Both the position numbers and the translations under genes were made by a program. From an uncultured bacterium (GTDB lineage: Bacteria; Bacteroidota; Bacteroidia; Bacteroidales; Muribaculaceae): DNA of 14,295 nt. The DNA lies in assembly GCA_946184715.1 (NCBI GenBank), contig CAMHGU010000032.1, forward strand, positions 1 through 14,295, given 5' to 3'. Shown here piece by piece: positions 1 to 7,801 of the stretch. The notes under the pieces were generated by a model. That model had not been told where the DNA came from. It searched no databases and worked only from the letters and a program-made list of their open reading frames with translations. Numbering within the stretch: position 1 is the stretch's first letter; the number at the start of each line of letters is the position of its first letter.

Positions 1-11
1 CTGAGAAAAAT

Positions 12-43
12 TTTCGTAGAACGGGGAATAATGTGTAATTTTG
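12..43 (+). promoter_or_regulatory. Putative Bacteroidota-type promoter of the ABC/murF-alr operon
   Basis: TAATTTTG at 36-43 matches the Bacteroidota primary sigma -7 consensus TAnnTTTG exactly. A weak -33 element (TTTC, 12-15) lies 20 bp upstream. The predicted transcript would start near 50, leaving a leader of about 20 nt before the ATG at 70. The leader is A-rich and has no Shine-Dalgarno sequence, as is usual in this phylum. The preceding bases hold no recognisable gene. Confidence 0.55.
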
Positions 44-69
44 TGGTTACAATAATTGACTGAAAAGAT

Positions 70-996
70 ATGACCGATATTCTGCTTGAAGTGGACCACG
101 TGAGCAAGCGCTACGCCGAGCACTTGGCGCTCGACGATGTGTCGCTTGCGGTGCCCCGCGGCTCCATCTACGGCTTGCTCGGGCCTAACGGCGCGGGGAA
201 GACCACGTTGATACGCATCATCAACCGCATCACCGCGCCCGATAGCGGCCGTGTAAGCCTCGACGGGCACCCGCTGAGTCCCGACGACGTGTACAACATA
301 GGCTATCTGCCCGAGGAGCGAGGGCTATACAAGAAGATGAAGGTGGGCGACCAGGCGGTGTTTTTCGCGCGGCTCAAGGGGCTAACGAAGCAAGAGGCGG
401 TGACGCAGCTGCGGCAGTGGTTTGACCGCTTCGGCATCGCCGACTGGTGGAACAAGAAGGTGGATGAGCTGTCGAAGGGAATGGCCCAGAAGGTGCAGTT
501 CATCACCACGGTGCTCCATAGGCCCAAGCTGTTGATATTCGACGAGCCGTTCTCGGGGTTTGACCCCATCAATGCCGACCTGCTGCGGCGCGAGATACTG
601 CGACTTCGCGACGAAGGCGCCACGGTAATCTTCTCCACCCACAACATGGCGAGCGTGGAAGAGATGTGCGACCATATCACGCTAATCAACAAGTCGCACA
701 ATATCCTCTCCGGCTCGATAGAGGAGGTGCGCAACTCGATGGGCTCGGGCCGTTACTCCATCAGCTACGAAGGCGACGCCGCGAAGCTGGGCGAGGCAAT
801 CGAGCGCCTTGCGGTGGTGGAGGATAGTGCTGCCGGCACTGCCACCGTCAGGCTGATACACGGCGCCACGGTGCGCGAGGTGCTCGCCGCGGCCAATGCG
901 GCCGTCGACATCCGCTCCTTTGCCCAGGAGATACCCACAATGAACGACATCTTTATTCACACCGTCAACAACTACAACAATGGCACGCGACAATAA
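70..996 (+). CDS. ABC transporter ATP-binding protein, NatA/YhaQ-like
   Basis: This is the nucleotide-binding subunit of an ABC-2 type exporter that hydrolyses ATP at the inner face of the membrane. Over 308 residues it shows Walker A GPNGAGKTT (38-46), an altered Q-loop reading YLPEERGLY (79-87) with Glu where Gln is usual, signature LSKGM (134-138) in place of LSGGQ, Walker B LLIFDEP (154-160), D-loop SGFDP (162-166) and switch His191. The Q-loop and signature variants are, to my knowledge, typical of the B. subtilis YhaQ/NatA branch and do not suggest inactivation. Residues about 220-300 form the C-terminal extension seen in that branch (DUF4162-like). The gene overlaps its permease partner by 17 nt. 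The substrate cannot be read from the sequence; Na+ or a small toxic compound is a family-level guess. Confidence 0.93.
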   Translation: MTDILLEVDHVSKRYAEHLALDDVSLAVPRGSIYGLLGPNGAGKTTLIRIINRITAPDSGRVSLDGHPLSPDDVYNIGYLPEERGLYKKMKVGDQAVFFARLKGLTKQEAVTQLRQWFDRFGIADWWNKKVDELSKGMAQKVQFITTVLHRPKLLIFDEPFSGFDPINADLLRREILRLRDEGATVIFSTHNMASVEEMCDHITLINKSHNILSGSIEEVRNSMGSGRYSISYEGDAAKLGEAIERLAVVEDSAAGTATVRLIHGATVREVLAAANAAVDIRSFAQEIPTMNDIFIHTVNNYNNGTRQ

Positions 997-2290
997 AATT
1001 GGAATCATCATAGCACGCGAATACTACGAGCGCGTGCGCAAGAAAAGTTTCATCATCGTCACCCTGCTGATGCCAATCTTTATGATTGCGCTGATGGTGG
1101 CGCCGGCGCTGCTGATGACGGTCACTACGGGCGATACCAAGGTGGTGGACGTAATTGACAAGTCGGGGCTTATCCTGCCGAAGCTCGAGAGCGACCAGGC
1201 GCTGGTGTTTGCGCCGGCGGAGCAGACGCTCGACTCGCTGCGGGTGACCGACAACGGCCACTTCGGGGTGCTCTACATTCCGGCCGACGTGGTGGACCGT
1301 CCCGACCGCATCAGGCTCTACGCCAACGAGGCCTCCTCGGTGGCCTTGGAGGAGAATATCAACGGGCAGCTCAGCAAGATTATCGAAGATATCAAGCTGC
1401 GCGACTACAATATTGAGAACATCGACAAGATACTTGCCGACGTGAGGACCAACGTGAGCGTGCAGGTGCTCGACAACAGCACCGAGGGCGAGAGCAGCAC
1501 CTCGACGCTGACATCGTTTGCTATCGGCACTCTGCTCGGCTTCATTCTCTATATGTTCCTGATACTTTACGGGCAGATGGTGATGACGAGCGTCATCGAA
1601 GAGAAGGGCAACCGCGTGCTGGAGGTGCTGGTGTCGAGCTGCACACCGTTCCAGATGATGATGGGCAAGATTCTGGGCGTGGCGCTTGTGGCGCTGACGC
1701 AGATTGCCATCTGGGGCGTGCTGATTACCGCGGCAGCGGCTGTGCTGCCCGCGCTGTTGCCGCCTGATGTGGCCGCCGATATGGTGGCCTCGCAAGCAGG
1801 CAATCAGGCGTTCCACTCGAATGTCGATGCCGATACGCTAAGCGCATTGACGCTGATTACCGACCTCCGCTACATCATCAACATCTTCTTCTGGTTCATA
1901 ATGTTTGCGGTGTTCGGCTTCCTGTTCTATGCGGCCCTCTTTGCCGCCGCCGGCTCGGCCGTGGATAACATACAAGACGCCGGACAGCTCACCACCCCCA
2001 TAATGCTGCCCATCATCATAGCGCTCTTGCTCGAGTTCACCATCATCAACGACCCCAATTCGTCGCTGGCGTTCTGGTTCTCAATGATACCGTTCACATC
2101 GCCCATCGTGATGCTTGCGCGGGTGCCGTTTGGCATACCGCTGTGGCAGCCGGCACTGTCGCTCGCGCTGCTCGTGGCTTCGTTTGTGGCCGCCACGTGG
2201 CTTGCCGGCAAGATTTACCGTGTGGGCATCTTTATGTATGGCAAGAAACCGTCGCTCAAGGAGATAGTCCGTTGGGTGAAATATAAATGA
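980..2290 (+). CDS. ABC-2 type permease, NatB/YhaP-like
   Basis: Membrane subunit of the exporter, 436 residues. A first helix (about 24-47) is followed by a large soluble, presumably extracytoplasmic domain (about 50-175). A bundle of five more helices follows: about 178-202, 229-258, 300-325, 338-357 and 390-412. The cytoplasmic loop after helix 2 carries EEKGNRVLEVLVSS (207-220), the conserved ABC-2 motif that couples to the ATPase. This topology is the NatB/YhaP sodium-efflux permease pattern (ABC2_membrane_3 type). The ATG at 980 lies inside the end of the ATPase gene, which points to translational coupling. The cytoplasmic N-terminus is basic (RVRKK, 18-22), consistent with positive-inside insertion. 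No lesion is visible. Confidence 0.92.
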   Translation: MARDNKIGIIIAREYYERVRKKSFIIVTLLMPIFMIALMVAPALLMTVTTGDTKVVDVIDKSGLILPKLESDQALVFAPAEQTLDSLRVTDNGHFGVLYIPADVVDRPDRIRLYANEASSVALEENINGQLSKIIEDIKLRDYNIENIDKILADVRTNVSVQVLDNSTEGESSTSTLTSFAIGTLLGFILYMFLILYGQMVMTSVIEEKGNRVLEVLVSSCTPFQMMMGKILGVALVALTQIAIWGVLITAAAAVLPALLPPDVAADMVASQAGNQAFHSNVDADTLSALTLITDLRYIINIFFWFIMFAVFGFLFYAALFAAAGSAVDNIQDAGQLTTPIMLPIIIALLLEFTIINDPNSSLAFWFSMIPFTSPIVMLARVPFGIPLWQPALSLALLVASFVAATWLAGKIYRVGIFMYGKKPSLKEIVRWVKYK

Positions 2291-2297
2291 CACCGAT

Positions 2298-3074
2298 ATG
2301 ATATTCTGGTTTTCAGGCACCGGCAATTCGCGCTGGGTGGCCGAGCAGTTGGCTCGGCAGCTCAACGACCGGTTAATCTCTATCGCCGACGCTATCAGCG
2401 CCGCAGAGTACCGCTATACGATAGCGGCCGATGAGCGGCTCGGCTTCGTGTTCCCGATTCACTCGTGGGGCCCTGCCCCCATCGTGCTTCGCTTCATCAA
2501 GCAGATGCACATCGACGGCTACAGCACATCGACCTACACGTGGATGGCGTGCACCTGCGGCGACGAGTGCGGCCACGCCGTAGCGCTGTGGCAGAAAGCC
2601 CTGGGGCGCATCAAAGGCAACGCTGCCTTCTCGGTGCAGATGCCCAACACCTACATCTGCCTGCCGGGGTTTGACGTCGATGCCCCCGACGTGGTAACAC
2701 GGAAGCTCGCTGCCGCCGAGCCACGCGTAGAGCATATCGCCCTCAGCATAGCGCAGCGTCGCTGCACCATCGATGTGGTCGAAGGCCCGAAGGCCACGCT
2801 CAAGAGCCGCGTGGTGTATCCGCTTTTCAAGCACTACGGGCATAGCGACCGTGCGTTCAAGGTCAACACTGCGGTGTGTACCCGCTGCGGCACGTGTGTC
2901 AAGGCGTGTCCGGTGGGCAACGTCGCCATCGACGAATCGGGCACCCCGCGCTGGCACCACCGGTGCGAGCTGTGCTTGGCCTGTATCCACGCCTGCCCGC
3001 AGCGCGCCATCGAGCGCGGCACAGCGACCGTCAAAAAAGGCCGATACCACCTTCCTAACAAATACAAGCAATGA
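2298..3074 (+). CDS. EFR1-family ferredoxin (flavodoxin-like domain plus two 4Fe-4S clusters)
   Basis: A cytoplasmic electron-transfer protein of 258 residues. The N-terminus carries a flavodoxin-type FMN phosphate loop, SGTGNSRW (6-13), and further flavodoxin-like sequence (GFVFPIHSWG, 49-58). The C-terminus holds two classical 4Fe-4S motifs, Cys194/197/200/204 and Cys223/226/229/233, each ending in CP. This matches the family NCBI calls EFR1 ferredoxin. Extra cysteines at 85, 87, 91 and 121 lie in the flavodoxin part. The gene starts 7 nt after the permease stop and overlaps the GSCFA gene by ATGA, so it is in the operon. Its redox partner and substrate are unknown. The adjacent ABC exporter and peptidoglycan enzyme do not explain why a low-potential flavo-iron-sulfur protein is encoded here. 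Confidence 0.9.
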   Translation: MIFWFSGTGNSRWVAEQLARQLNDRLISIADAISAAEYRYTIAADERLGFVFPIHSWGPAPIVLRFIKQMHIDGYSTSTYTWMACTCGDECGHAVALWQKALGRIKGNAAFSVQMPNTYICLPGFDVDAPDVVTRKLAAAEPRVEHIALSIAQRRCTIDVVEGPKATLKSRVVYPLFKHYGHSDRAFKVNTAVCTRCGTCVKACPVGNVAIDESGTPRWHHRCELCLACIHACPQRAIERGTATVKKGRYHLPNKYKQ

Positions 3075-4051
3075 ACTTCCGCACCTCACTCGAACCGCCG
3101 CGCATAGCCTCAGGCAAACTCATCCACGAAGAAGGGGTGATGCTGCTGGGCTCGTGCTTCTCCGATGAAATCGGGGCACGGCTGCGGCGCGCCCTTTTCG
3201 GCATCGACATCAACCCGTTCGGCACCACGTTCAACCCTATGAGCATCGCCGCCTCGCTCGACCGTATCATCGACGGCACGCCCTTCACCGATGACGACGT
3301 GTGGCTCCACAACGGCGTGTGGTGCAGCTTTATGCACCATTCGTCGTTTGCCTTAACTGACCGCGAGCGCACCCTTGAGCTGCTCAACCGGCGCCTTGCC
3401 GAGGCCCGCGGGCACCTCACCGACGCTATGACGCTGATACTCACGTGGGGCACCGCCTTCGTCTTTGAAGAGAAAGCCACGGGCAAGGTGGTCAACAACT
3501 GCCACCGCCTGCCAGCCGCCACATTCCACCGCCGTATGGTGACGGCCGACGAAATCACGGCTCGCTACGCTGCCCTCGTGGGTCGTCTGCGCCAATTCAA
3601 CCCGGGCATCAACATCATCGTGACGGTAAGCCCCGTGCGTCACCTCGGCGACGGTCTTGAAGGCAACTCCCTGAGCAAAGCGATGCTCCGAGTGGCCGCC
3701 GGCGAACTCAAAGAGCTCACGCGCGGCATCGTCGATTACTTCCCCGCCTATGAGGCCGTGATTGACGACCTGCGCGACTATCGCTTCTACGCGCCCGATA
3801 TGCTGCACGTGTCGAGCGTTGGCGCCGACTATATCTATCAGCTGTTTCTCGACTGGCACGCCTCGGCCACCACGCGCCAGGCCGCCGAAGAGTGCGAGCG
3901 CCTGACCCGCCGTCTCGACCACCGCCCGATGACCGAAAACGCCGATGCTATCGATGCTTTTCGGCGCGCCACGGCCGACGTAATCGACCAGCTTTGCGCC
4001 CGCTATCCATATCTGCAACCCCGTATCACAAAATATCAGACAACCCGATGA
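3071..4051 (+). CDS. GSCFA domain-containing protein (SGNH-hydrolase-like)
   Basis: A 326-residue protein recognised by the family-naming motif, here LLGSCFSDEIG (25-35). Other conserved blocks are NPFGTTFNP (48-56), TWGTAFVF (125-132), NCHRLP (143-148), TVSPVRH (185-191) and DMLHVSSVGADYI (243-255). The layout, with Ser28 in an early GSC block and a late D-x-x-H (Asp243, His246), resembles SGNH/GDSL or PC-esterase folds, so Ser28-Asp243-His246 is a reasonable catalytic triad by inference. No signal peptide is seen, so a cytoplasmic site is likely. The true substrate is not established. ATGA overlaps at both ends tie it to the EFR1 gene and to murF-alr. I recall GSCFA genes next to murF-alr in other Bacteroidales, which would suggest a cell-wall link. 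Confidence 0.9.
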   Translation: MNFRTSLEPPRIASGKLIHEEGVMLLGSCFSDEIGARLRRALFGIDINPFGTTFNPMSIAASLDRIIDGTPFTDDDVWLHNGVWCSFMHHSSFALTDRERTLELLNRRLAEARGHLTDAMTLILTWGTAFVFEEKATGKVVNNCHRLPAATFHRRMVTADEITARYAALVGRLRQFNPGINIIVTVSPVRHLGDGLEGNSLSKAMLRVAAGELKELTRGIVDYFPAYEAVIDDLRDYRFYAPDMLHVSSVGADYIYQLFLDWHASATTRQAAEECERLTRRLDHRPMTENADAIDAFRRATADVIDQLCARYPYLQPRITKYQTTR

Positions 4052-6510
4052 TAACCGACATTACGACCATATCAGGCGTCGTGGGCGCCACCACGGCCAC
4101 GCCACTGCATCCCTGCCGCATCGAGCATCTGCTCACCGACTCACGGTCGCTCACATTTCCCGCCACAACGCTCTTTTTCGCCCTCAATACCGCCCGGCGT
4201 CGCGGCACCGACTACATCGCGCAGCTCTATGAGCAAGGCGTGCGCAACTTCGTAGTTGATACGGCCATAGCGCCGCTTCCCGCCGATGCCAACGTACTCC
4301 ACGTGCCCTCGGCGCTCGATGCCCTGCAGCAGCTCGGCAAGTGGAACCGAGAGCAGCACGGTGCCACCGTGGTGGCCATCACAGGCAGCCGCGGCAAGAC
4401 AATAGTCAAAGAGTGGCTCTACACAATATTGCGCCCCTACAAGCGCGTCACCCGCTCGCCCCGCAGCTACAACTCGCAAATCGGCGTGCCCCTCGCGCTC
4501 TGGGAGATTAACGACCGCACCGAGATTGCCATCATCGAGGCCGGCATCTCCACCGTAGGCGAGATGGAACGGCTCGAAGAGATGATACAGCCCGATATCG
4601 CCGTAATCACCTCCATCACCGGCGAGCACGACGACGGCTTCAGCTCCCGCCGCCAGAAGGCCGACCAGAAAGCGCTGCTTACCCGCCGCGCCCGCCGTGT
4701 CATCTACCCTGCCGACGACGCCACCATCAGCGCCGCCGTCACCTATGCCGCTCCGGCCACCGCGCTGATGCCGTGGAGCCTCAGCGACAGCCCCGACGCG
4801 GCTGTCACCGCCGCCTGCTCCGTGGGCGACACCTCGACCACCATCTCCCTCAAAGCAGGCGGAGAAAGCACCGACTTGACAATCCCGTTCACCTCGCGCT
4901 ACGACATCGAGAACGTCATCACGTGCCTCACCACAGCGCAGCTGCTCCACATAGCCACGGCCTTACTGCCGGCCGATGCCATCTTCAAGCGCGTGGCCAC
5001 ACGCATCGATGTGCTCGAAGGGGTCAACGACTCGCTGCTCTTCTTCGACAACTATACCCCCGACTACCGCTCCCTTGCCACAGCACTCGATTTCATCGCC
5101 CGCCGCGCCACCGACCACCGCTCCACCACGGTAATCACCGCCGTGCCCTCACCCGAGGAGATGACGCTCCAAGAGGCCTTCGCCGCCATCGCCGCCCTCG
5201 TAAAGGCAAGAGGCGTGAAGCGCCTTATAGGCATCGGCAAGGAATGGGCCGAAGTGACGAAATCGTTCGATGGTATCGAGTGTTTCTCCTTCCCGACGGT
5301 AGCCGATTTCCTCGAGAAAATGCCCGCCTCGAACTTCGCTGATGAGCGCATCCTCATCAAAGGCGGCCTCGATTTCCTCCCCATCGCCGATGCTCTCGAG
5401 CTGCAGCTCCACGAGACGATGCTCGAAGTGAACCTCGACGCGTTGGCCTCCAACTACAACTTCTTCCGCTCACGGCTGCGCCCCTCGACGGGAATGATAT
5501 GTATGGTAAAGGCCTCGGGCTACGGAGCCGGCAGCTACGAAGTGGCTAAGACGCTGCAGGACAGCGGCGCCGCTTATCTGGCTGTGGCCGTCATCGATGA
5601 GGGCGTGGCACTGCGCCGCGCCGGTATCACGATGCCCATAATGGTGCTCAACCCCGTGGTGATGAACTATAAGACTCTCTTTGCCTACAACCTTGAACCC
5701 GAGATTTTCAGCATCGATATGGTGCGCGACATCATCGCCGAGGCCGAGCTGCGCGGCATCACCGACTATCCCGTGCACGTGAAGATCGACACCGGAATGC
5801 ACCGCCTCGGGTTCCTGCGAGAGCAGTTGCCCGAACTCATCGCCACACTCCACGAGCAGCGCGCCATCCGCCCCGCCACGGTGTTCTCCCACCTCGCCAC
5901 GGCCGACTGCTTCGACAAGGACGACTACACCCGCCACCAGCTCGACTACTTCGACGCGGCGTGTGCCGAGCTGCAAGCCGGCTTCAGCCACCGCATCAAG
6001 CGCCATATCCTCAACACCGCCGGCATAATCCGCTTCACCGAGCATCAGCACGACTTCGTGCGCCTCGGCATCGGGCTTTACGGCATTCCAATCCTGCACG
6101 ACGGCTCCGAAGACGGGCTGCGGCAAGTATCAACGCTCTCCACCGAGATTATCTCCATCAAAGCGTGGGAAGCCGGCACCACGATAGGCTACGGCCGGCG
6201 CGGTGTGCTCAAGCGCGACTCACTCATCGCCACCATTCCCATAGGCTATGCCGACGGCTTCAACCGCCACCTCGGCAACGGCGGCACCACGGTGTGGGTC
6301 AACGGGCACCTGTGTCCCACGGTAGGTAATATATGTATGGACGTGTGTATGATCGACGTCACCGATGCCGATTGCCGTGTGGGCGACCGAGTGGAGATCT
6401 TCGGCGACCACATTCCCGCGCAAGCCATCGCCGACCGCCTCGGCACCATCCCCTACGAAGTGCTCACCTCGGTAGCACCCCGCGTCAAGCGCGTGTACTA
6501 CCGCGAGTGA
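4048..6510 (+). CDS. murF-alr: Bifunctional MurF (UDP-MurNAc-tripeptide:D-Ala-D-Ala ligase) / alanine racemase fusion
   Basis: An 820-residue cytoplasmic fusion. Residues 1 to about 450 are a Mur ligase: TDSRSL (30-35), P-loop ITGSRGKT (111-118, Lys117), YNSQIGVPLALW (141-152), IIEAGISTVGEME (162-174) and a KGG motif near 438-440. Residues about 456-820 are a fold-type III PLP alanine racemase. The PLP Lys488 is in MVKASGYGAG, catalytic Tyr715 is in IGYGR, and IPIGYADGF (730-738) is conserved. The racemase makes D-Ala; MurF adds D-Ala-D-Ala to UDP-MurNAc-tripeptide. The ATG at 4048 was chosen over an in-frame one at 3892 because it makes an ATGA overlap with the GSCFA stop and places the family N-terminus correctly. 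The racemase half looks intact. Several ligase-half positions depart from the MurF pattern (see findings), so that activity is less certain. Last gene of the operon. Confidence 0.93.
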   Translation: MITDITTISGVVGATTATPLHPCRIEHLLTDSRSLTFPATTLFFALNTARRRGTDYIAQLYEQGVRNFVVDTAIAPLPADANVLHVPSALDALQQLGKWNREQHGATVVAITGSRGKTIVKEWLYTILRPYKRVTRSPRSYNSQIGVPLALWEINDRTEIAIIEAGISTVGEMERLEEMIQPDIAVITSITGEHDDGFSSRRQKADQKALLTRRARRVIYPADDATISAAVTYAAPATALMPWSLSDSPDAAVTAACSVGDTSTTISLKAGGESTDLTIPFTSRYDIENVITCLTTAQLLHIATALLPADAIFKRVATRIDVLEGVNDSLLFFDNYTPDYRSLATALDFIARRATDHRSTTVITAVPSPEEMTLQEAFAAIAALVKARGVKRLIGIGKEWAEVTKSFDGIECFSFPTVADFLEKMPASNFADERILIKGGLDFLPIADALELQLHETMLEVNLDALASNYNFFRSRLRPSTGMICMVKASGYGAGSYEVAKTLQDSGAAYLAVAVIDEGVALRRAGITMPIMVLNPVVMNYKTLFAYNLEPEIFSIDMVRDIIAEAELRGITDYPVHVKIDTGMHRLGFLREQLPELIATLHEQRAIRPATVFSHLATADCFDKDDYTRHQLDYFDAACAELQAGFSHRIKRHILNTAGIIRFTEHQHDFVRLGIGLYGIPILHDGSEDGLRQVSTLSTEIISIKAWEAGTTIGYGRRGVLKRDSLIATIPIGYADGFNRHLGNGGTTVWVNGHLCPTVGNICMDVCMIDVTDADCRVGDRVEIFGDHIPAQAIADRLGTIPYEVLTSVAPRVKRVYYRE

Positions 6511-6535
6511 CCCCACTCACCGAGTGTTAGATTTG

Positions 6536-6566
6536 CCAGAAGCTATTGACTCTCTATGGCTTCAGG
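6536..6566. terminator. Imperfect hairpin between convergent murF-alr and sufS
   Basis: GAAGCTAT (6539-6546) pairs with ATGGCTTC (6556-6563) with one G-U wobble around a 9-nt loop. Beyond an A-A mismatch, CC (6536-6537) pairs with GG (6565-6566). It fills most of the 61-nt gap between the two converging genes and ends 5 nt before the sufS stop. There is no strong U-tract on either side, so bidirectional termination is plausible but not shown. Confidence 0.35.
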
Positions 6567-6571
6567 GTCGC

Positions 6572-7801
6572 TCAGTGGCGGAGGAGGGGGAGAATGCGGG
6601 TGAGGGCTGCGGCGAGGGCGTCGGCATCGTCGCGGGTGTTGTAGATGGCAAAGGAGGCGCGGATGGTGCCTTCGATGCCGTAGTAGTCCATCAAGGGCTG
6701 GGCGCAGTGGTGACCGGTGCGCACGGCTACTCCCAATCGGTCGAGGAGCATTCCCACGTCGTAGTGGTGGGCGCCCGCTACATTGAACGCTATCACCGGA
6801 GCTTTCGCTTCAGCGGTGCCGTAGATTGTAAGCCCGTCGATGCGGCTCAGCAGCTCGGCGGCGTACGCGCCCAGCTCGCGGCCGTGTCGCTCGATACGGT
6901 CAATCCCCACCTCTCCTATAAAGTCGAGCGCTGAGGAGAAGGCGGCAATGTCGATAAAATCGGGCGTTCCGGCTTCGAATTTGTAAGGGACATCGGCCCA
7001 GGTGGTGCCTCCGTCGAGTCTTACGTGGCCTATCATCTCGCCGCCGCCTTGATACGGCGGCATCGCCTCGAGCAGCTCACGCTTGGCGTAGAGCACACCC
7101 ACGCCCGTAGGCCCGTACATCTTATGGGCCGAGAAGGCGTAGAAGTCGGCATCGATATCAGTCACGTCAACAGCCTGATGAGCCACGGCCTGGGCGCCAT
7201 CGATAAGGATTCGGGCGCCGTGGCGATGAGCCATATCGGCAATGGCCTTGACGGGGTTGACGGTGCCGAGCACATTGGAGACGTGGGCCACGGCCACCAG
7301 GCGTGTGGCCGGGGTGAATAGGCGCTCAAGGGCGGCGAGGTCGAGAGTGCCGTCGGGGTGCAGGGGCGCCACCTTGATGCTGATAGCCTTGCGATGGCTC
7401 AGCAGCTGCCACGGCACTATATTGGCGTGGTGCTCCATCTGTGTCACTATCACCTCATCGCCATCGCTGAGCAGCGCGCCATAGCTCGAAGCCACGAGGT
7501 TGATGGCCTCGGTGGTGCCGCGGGTGAACACGATGCAGTCGCTGCCGGGCGCGTTGATGTAGGCTGCCACACGCCGGCGCGTAAGCTCCATATGCTCGGT
7601 GGCTTCGACCGAGAGGGTATGCACTCCGCGATGCACGTTGGCCTTGTAGTGGGTGTAGGCATCGGTGATGGCATCGACCACCCGCTGCGGGGTTTGCGAC
7701 GTGGCGGCATTATCGAGATACACGATGCGGCGTCCCTCCACCTCGCGCTGCAAGATGGGGAATTGGCTTTGGATAGCGGCTATATCGAGTGGCGCGTTCA
7801 T
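6572..7801 (-). CDS. sufS: SufS-type cysteine desulfurase
   Basis: A PLP enzyme of 409 residues that takes sulfur from L-cysteine, leaving alanine and an enzyme persulfide for Fe-S cluster assembly. It is class V aminotransferase fold, group II. It shows YLDNAATSQTP (28-38), the His pair in MEHHAN (122-127), Asp201 and Gln204 for the cofactor, the PLP Lys227 in SAHKMYGPTG, and the active-site Cys366 in RTGHHCAQP. It ends in the family's usual SFAIYNT region. The start at 7801 is used because its ATG overlaps the sufD stop as ATGA. A longer frame reaching 8050 would add an Arg/Pro-rich, non-homologous stretch lying inside sufD. Last gene of the cvpA-suf operon. No SufE or SufU sulfur acceptor is encoded beside it. 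Confidence 0.96.
   Translation of the reverse strand: MNAPLDIAAIQSQFPILQREVEGRRIVYLDNAATSQTPQRVVDAITDAYTHYKANVHRGVHTLSVEATEHMELTRRRVAAYINAPGSDCIVFTRGTTEAINLVASSYGALLSDGDEVIVTQMEHHANIVPWQLLSHRKAISIKVAPLHPDGTLDLAALERLFTPATRLVAVAHVSNVLGTVNPVKAIADMAHRHGARILIDGAQAVAHQAVDVTDIDADFYAFSAHKMYGPTGVGVLYAKRELLEAMPPYQGGGEMIGHVRLDGGTTWADVPYKFEAGTPDFIDIAAFSSALDFIGEVGIDRIERHGRELGAYAAELLSRIDGLTIYGTAEAKAPVIAFNVAGAHHYDVGMLLDRLGVAVRTGHHCAQPLMDYYGIEGTIRASFAIYNTRDDADALAAALTRILPLLRH

Noticed and set aside
134..230. Altered Q-loop and LSKGM signature of the first ABC ATPase as evidence of inactivity
   Set aside because: These variants are, as far as I know, normal for the NatA/YhaQ branch; Walker A, Walker B, D-loop and switch His are all present.
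965..1816. 283-codon minus-strand frame across the permease gene
   Set aside because: His/Arg/Gln-rich composition typical of antisense translation, no motif, and the permease on the plus strand is convincing.
3892..4047. N-terminal extension of murF-alr by 52 codons
   Set aside because: It lies inside the GSCFA gene, is Arg/Pro-rich and without homology. The ATG at 4048 gives an ATGA overlap and the family N-terminus.
4141..4950. 269-codon antisense frame inside murF-alr
   Set aside because: Low-complexity Gly/Ala/Val/Asp-rich product with no family motif, fully covered by the conserved MurF domain on the other strand.
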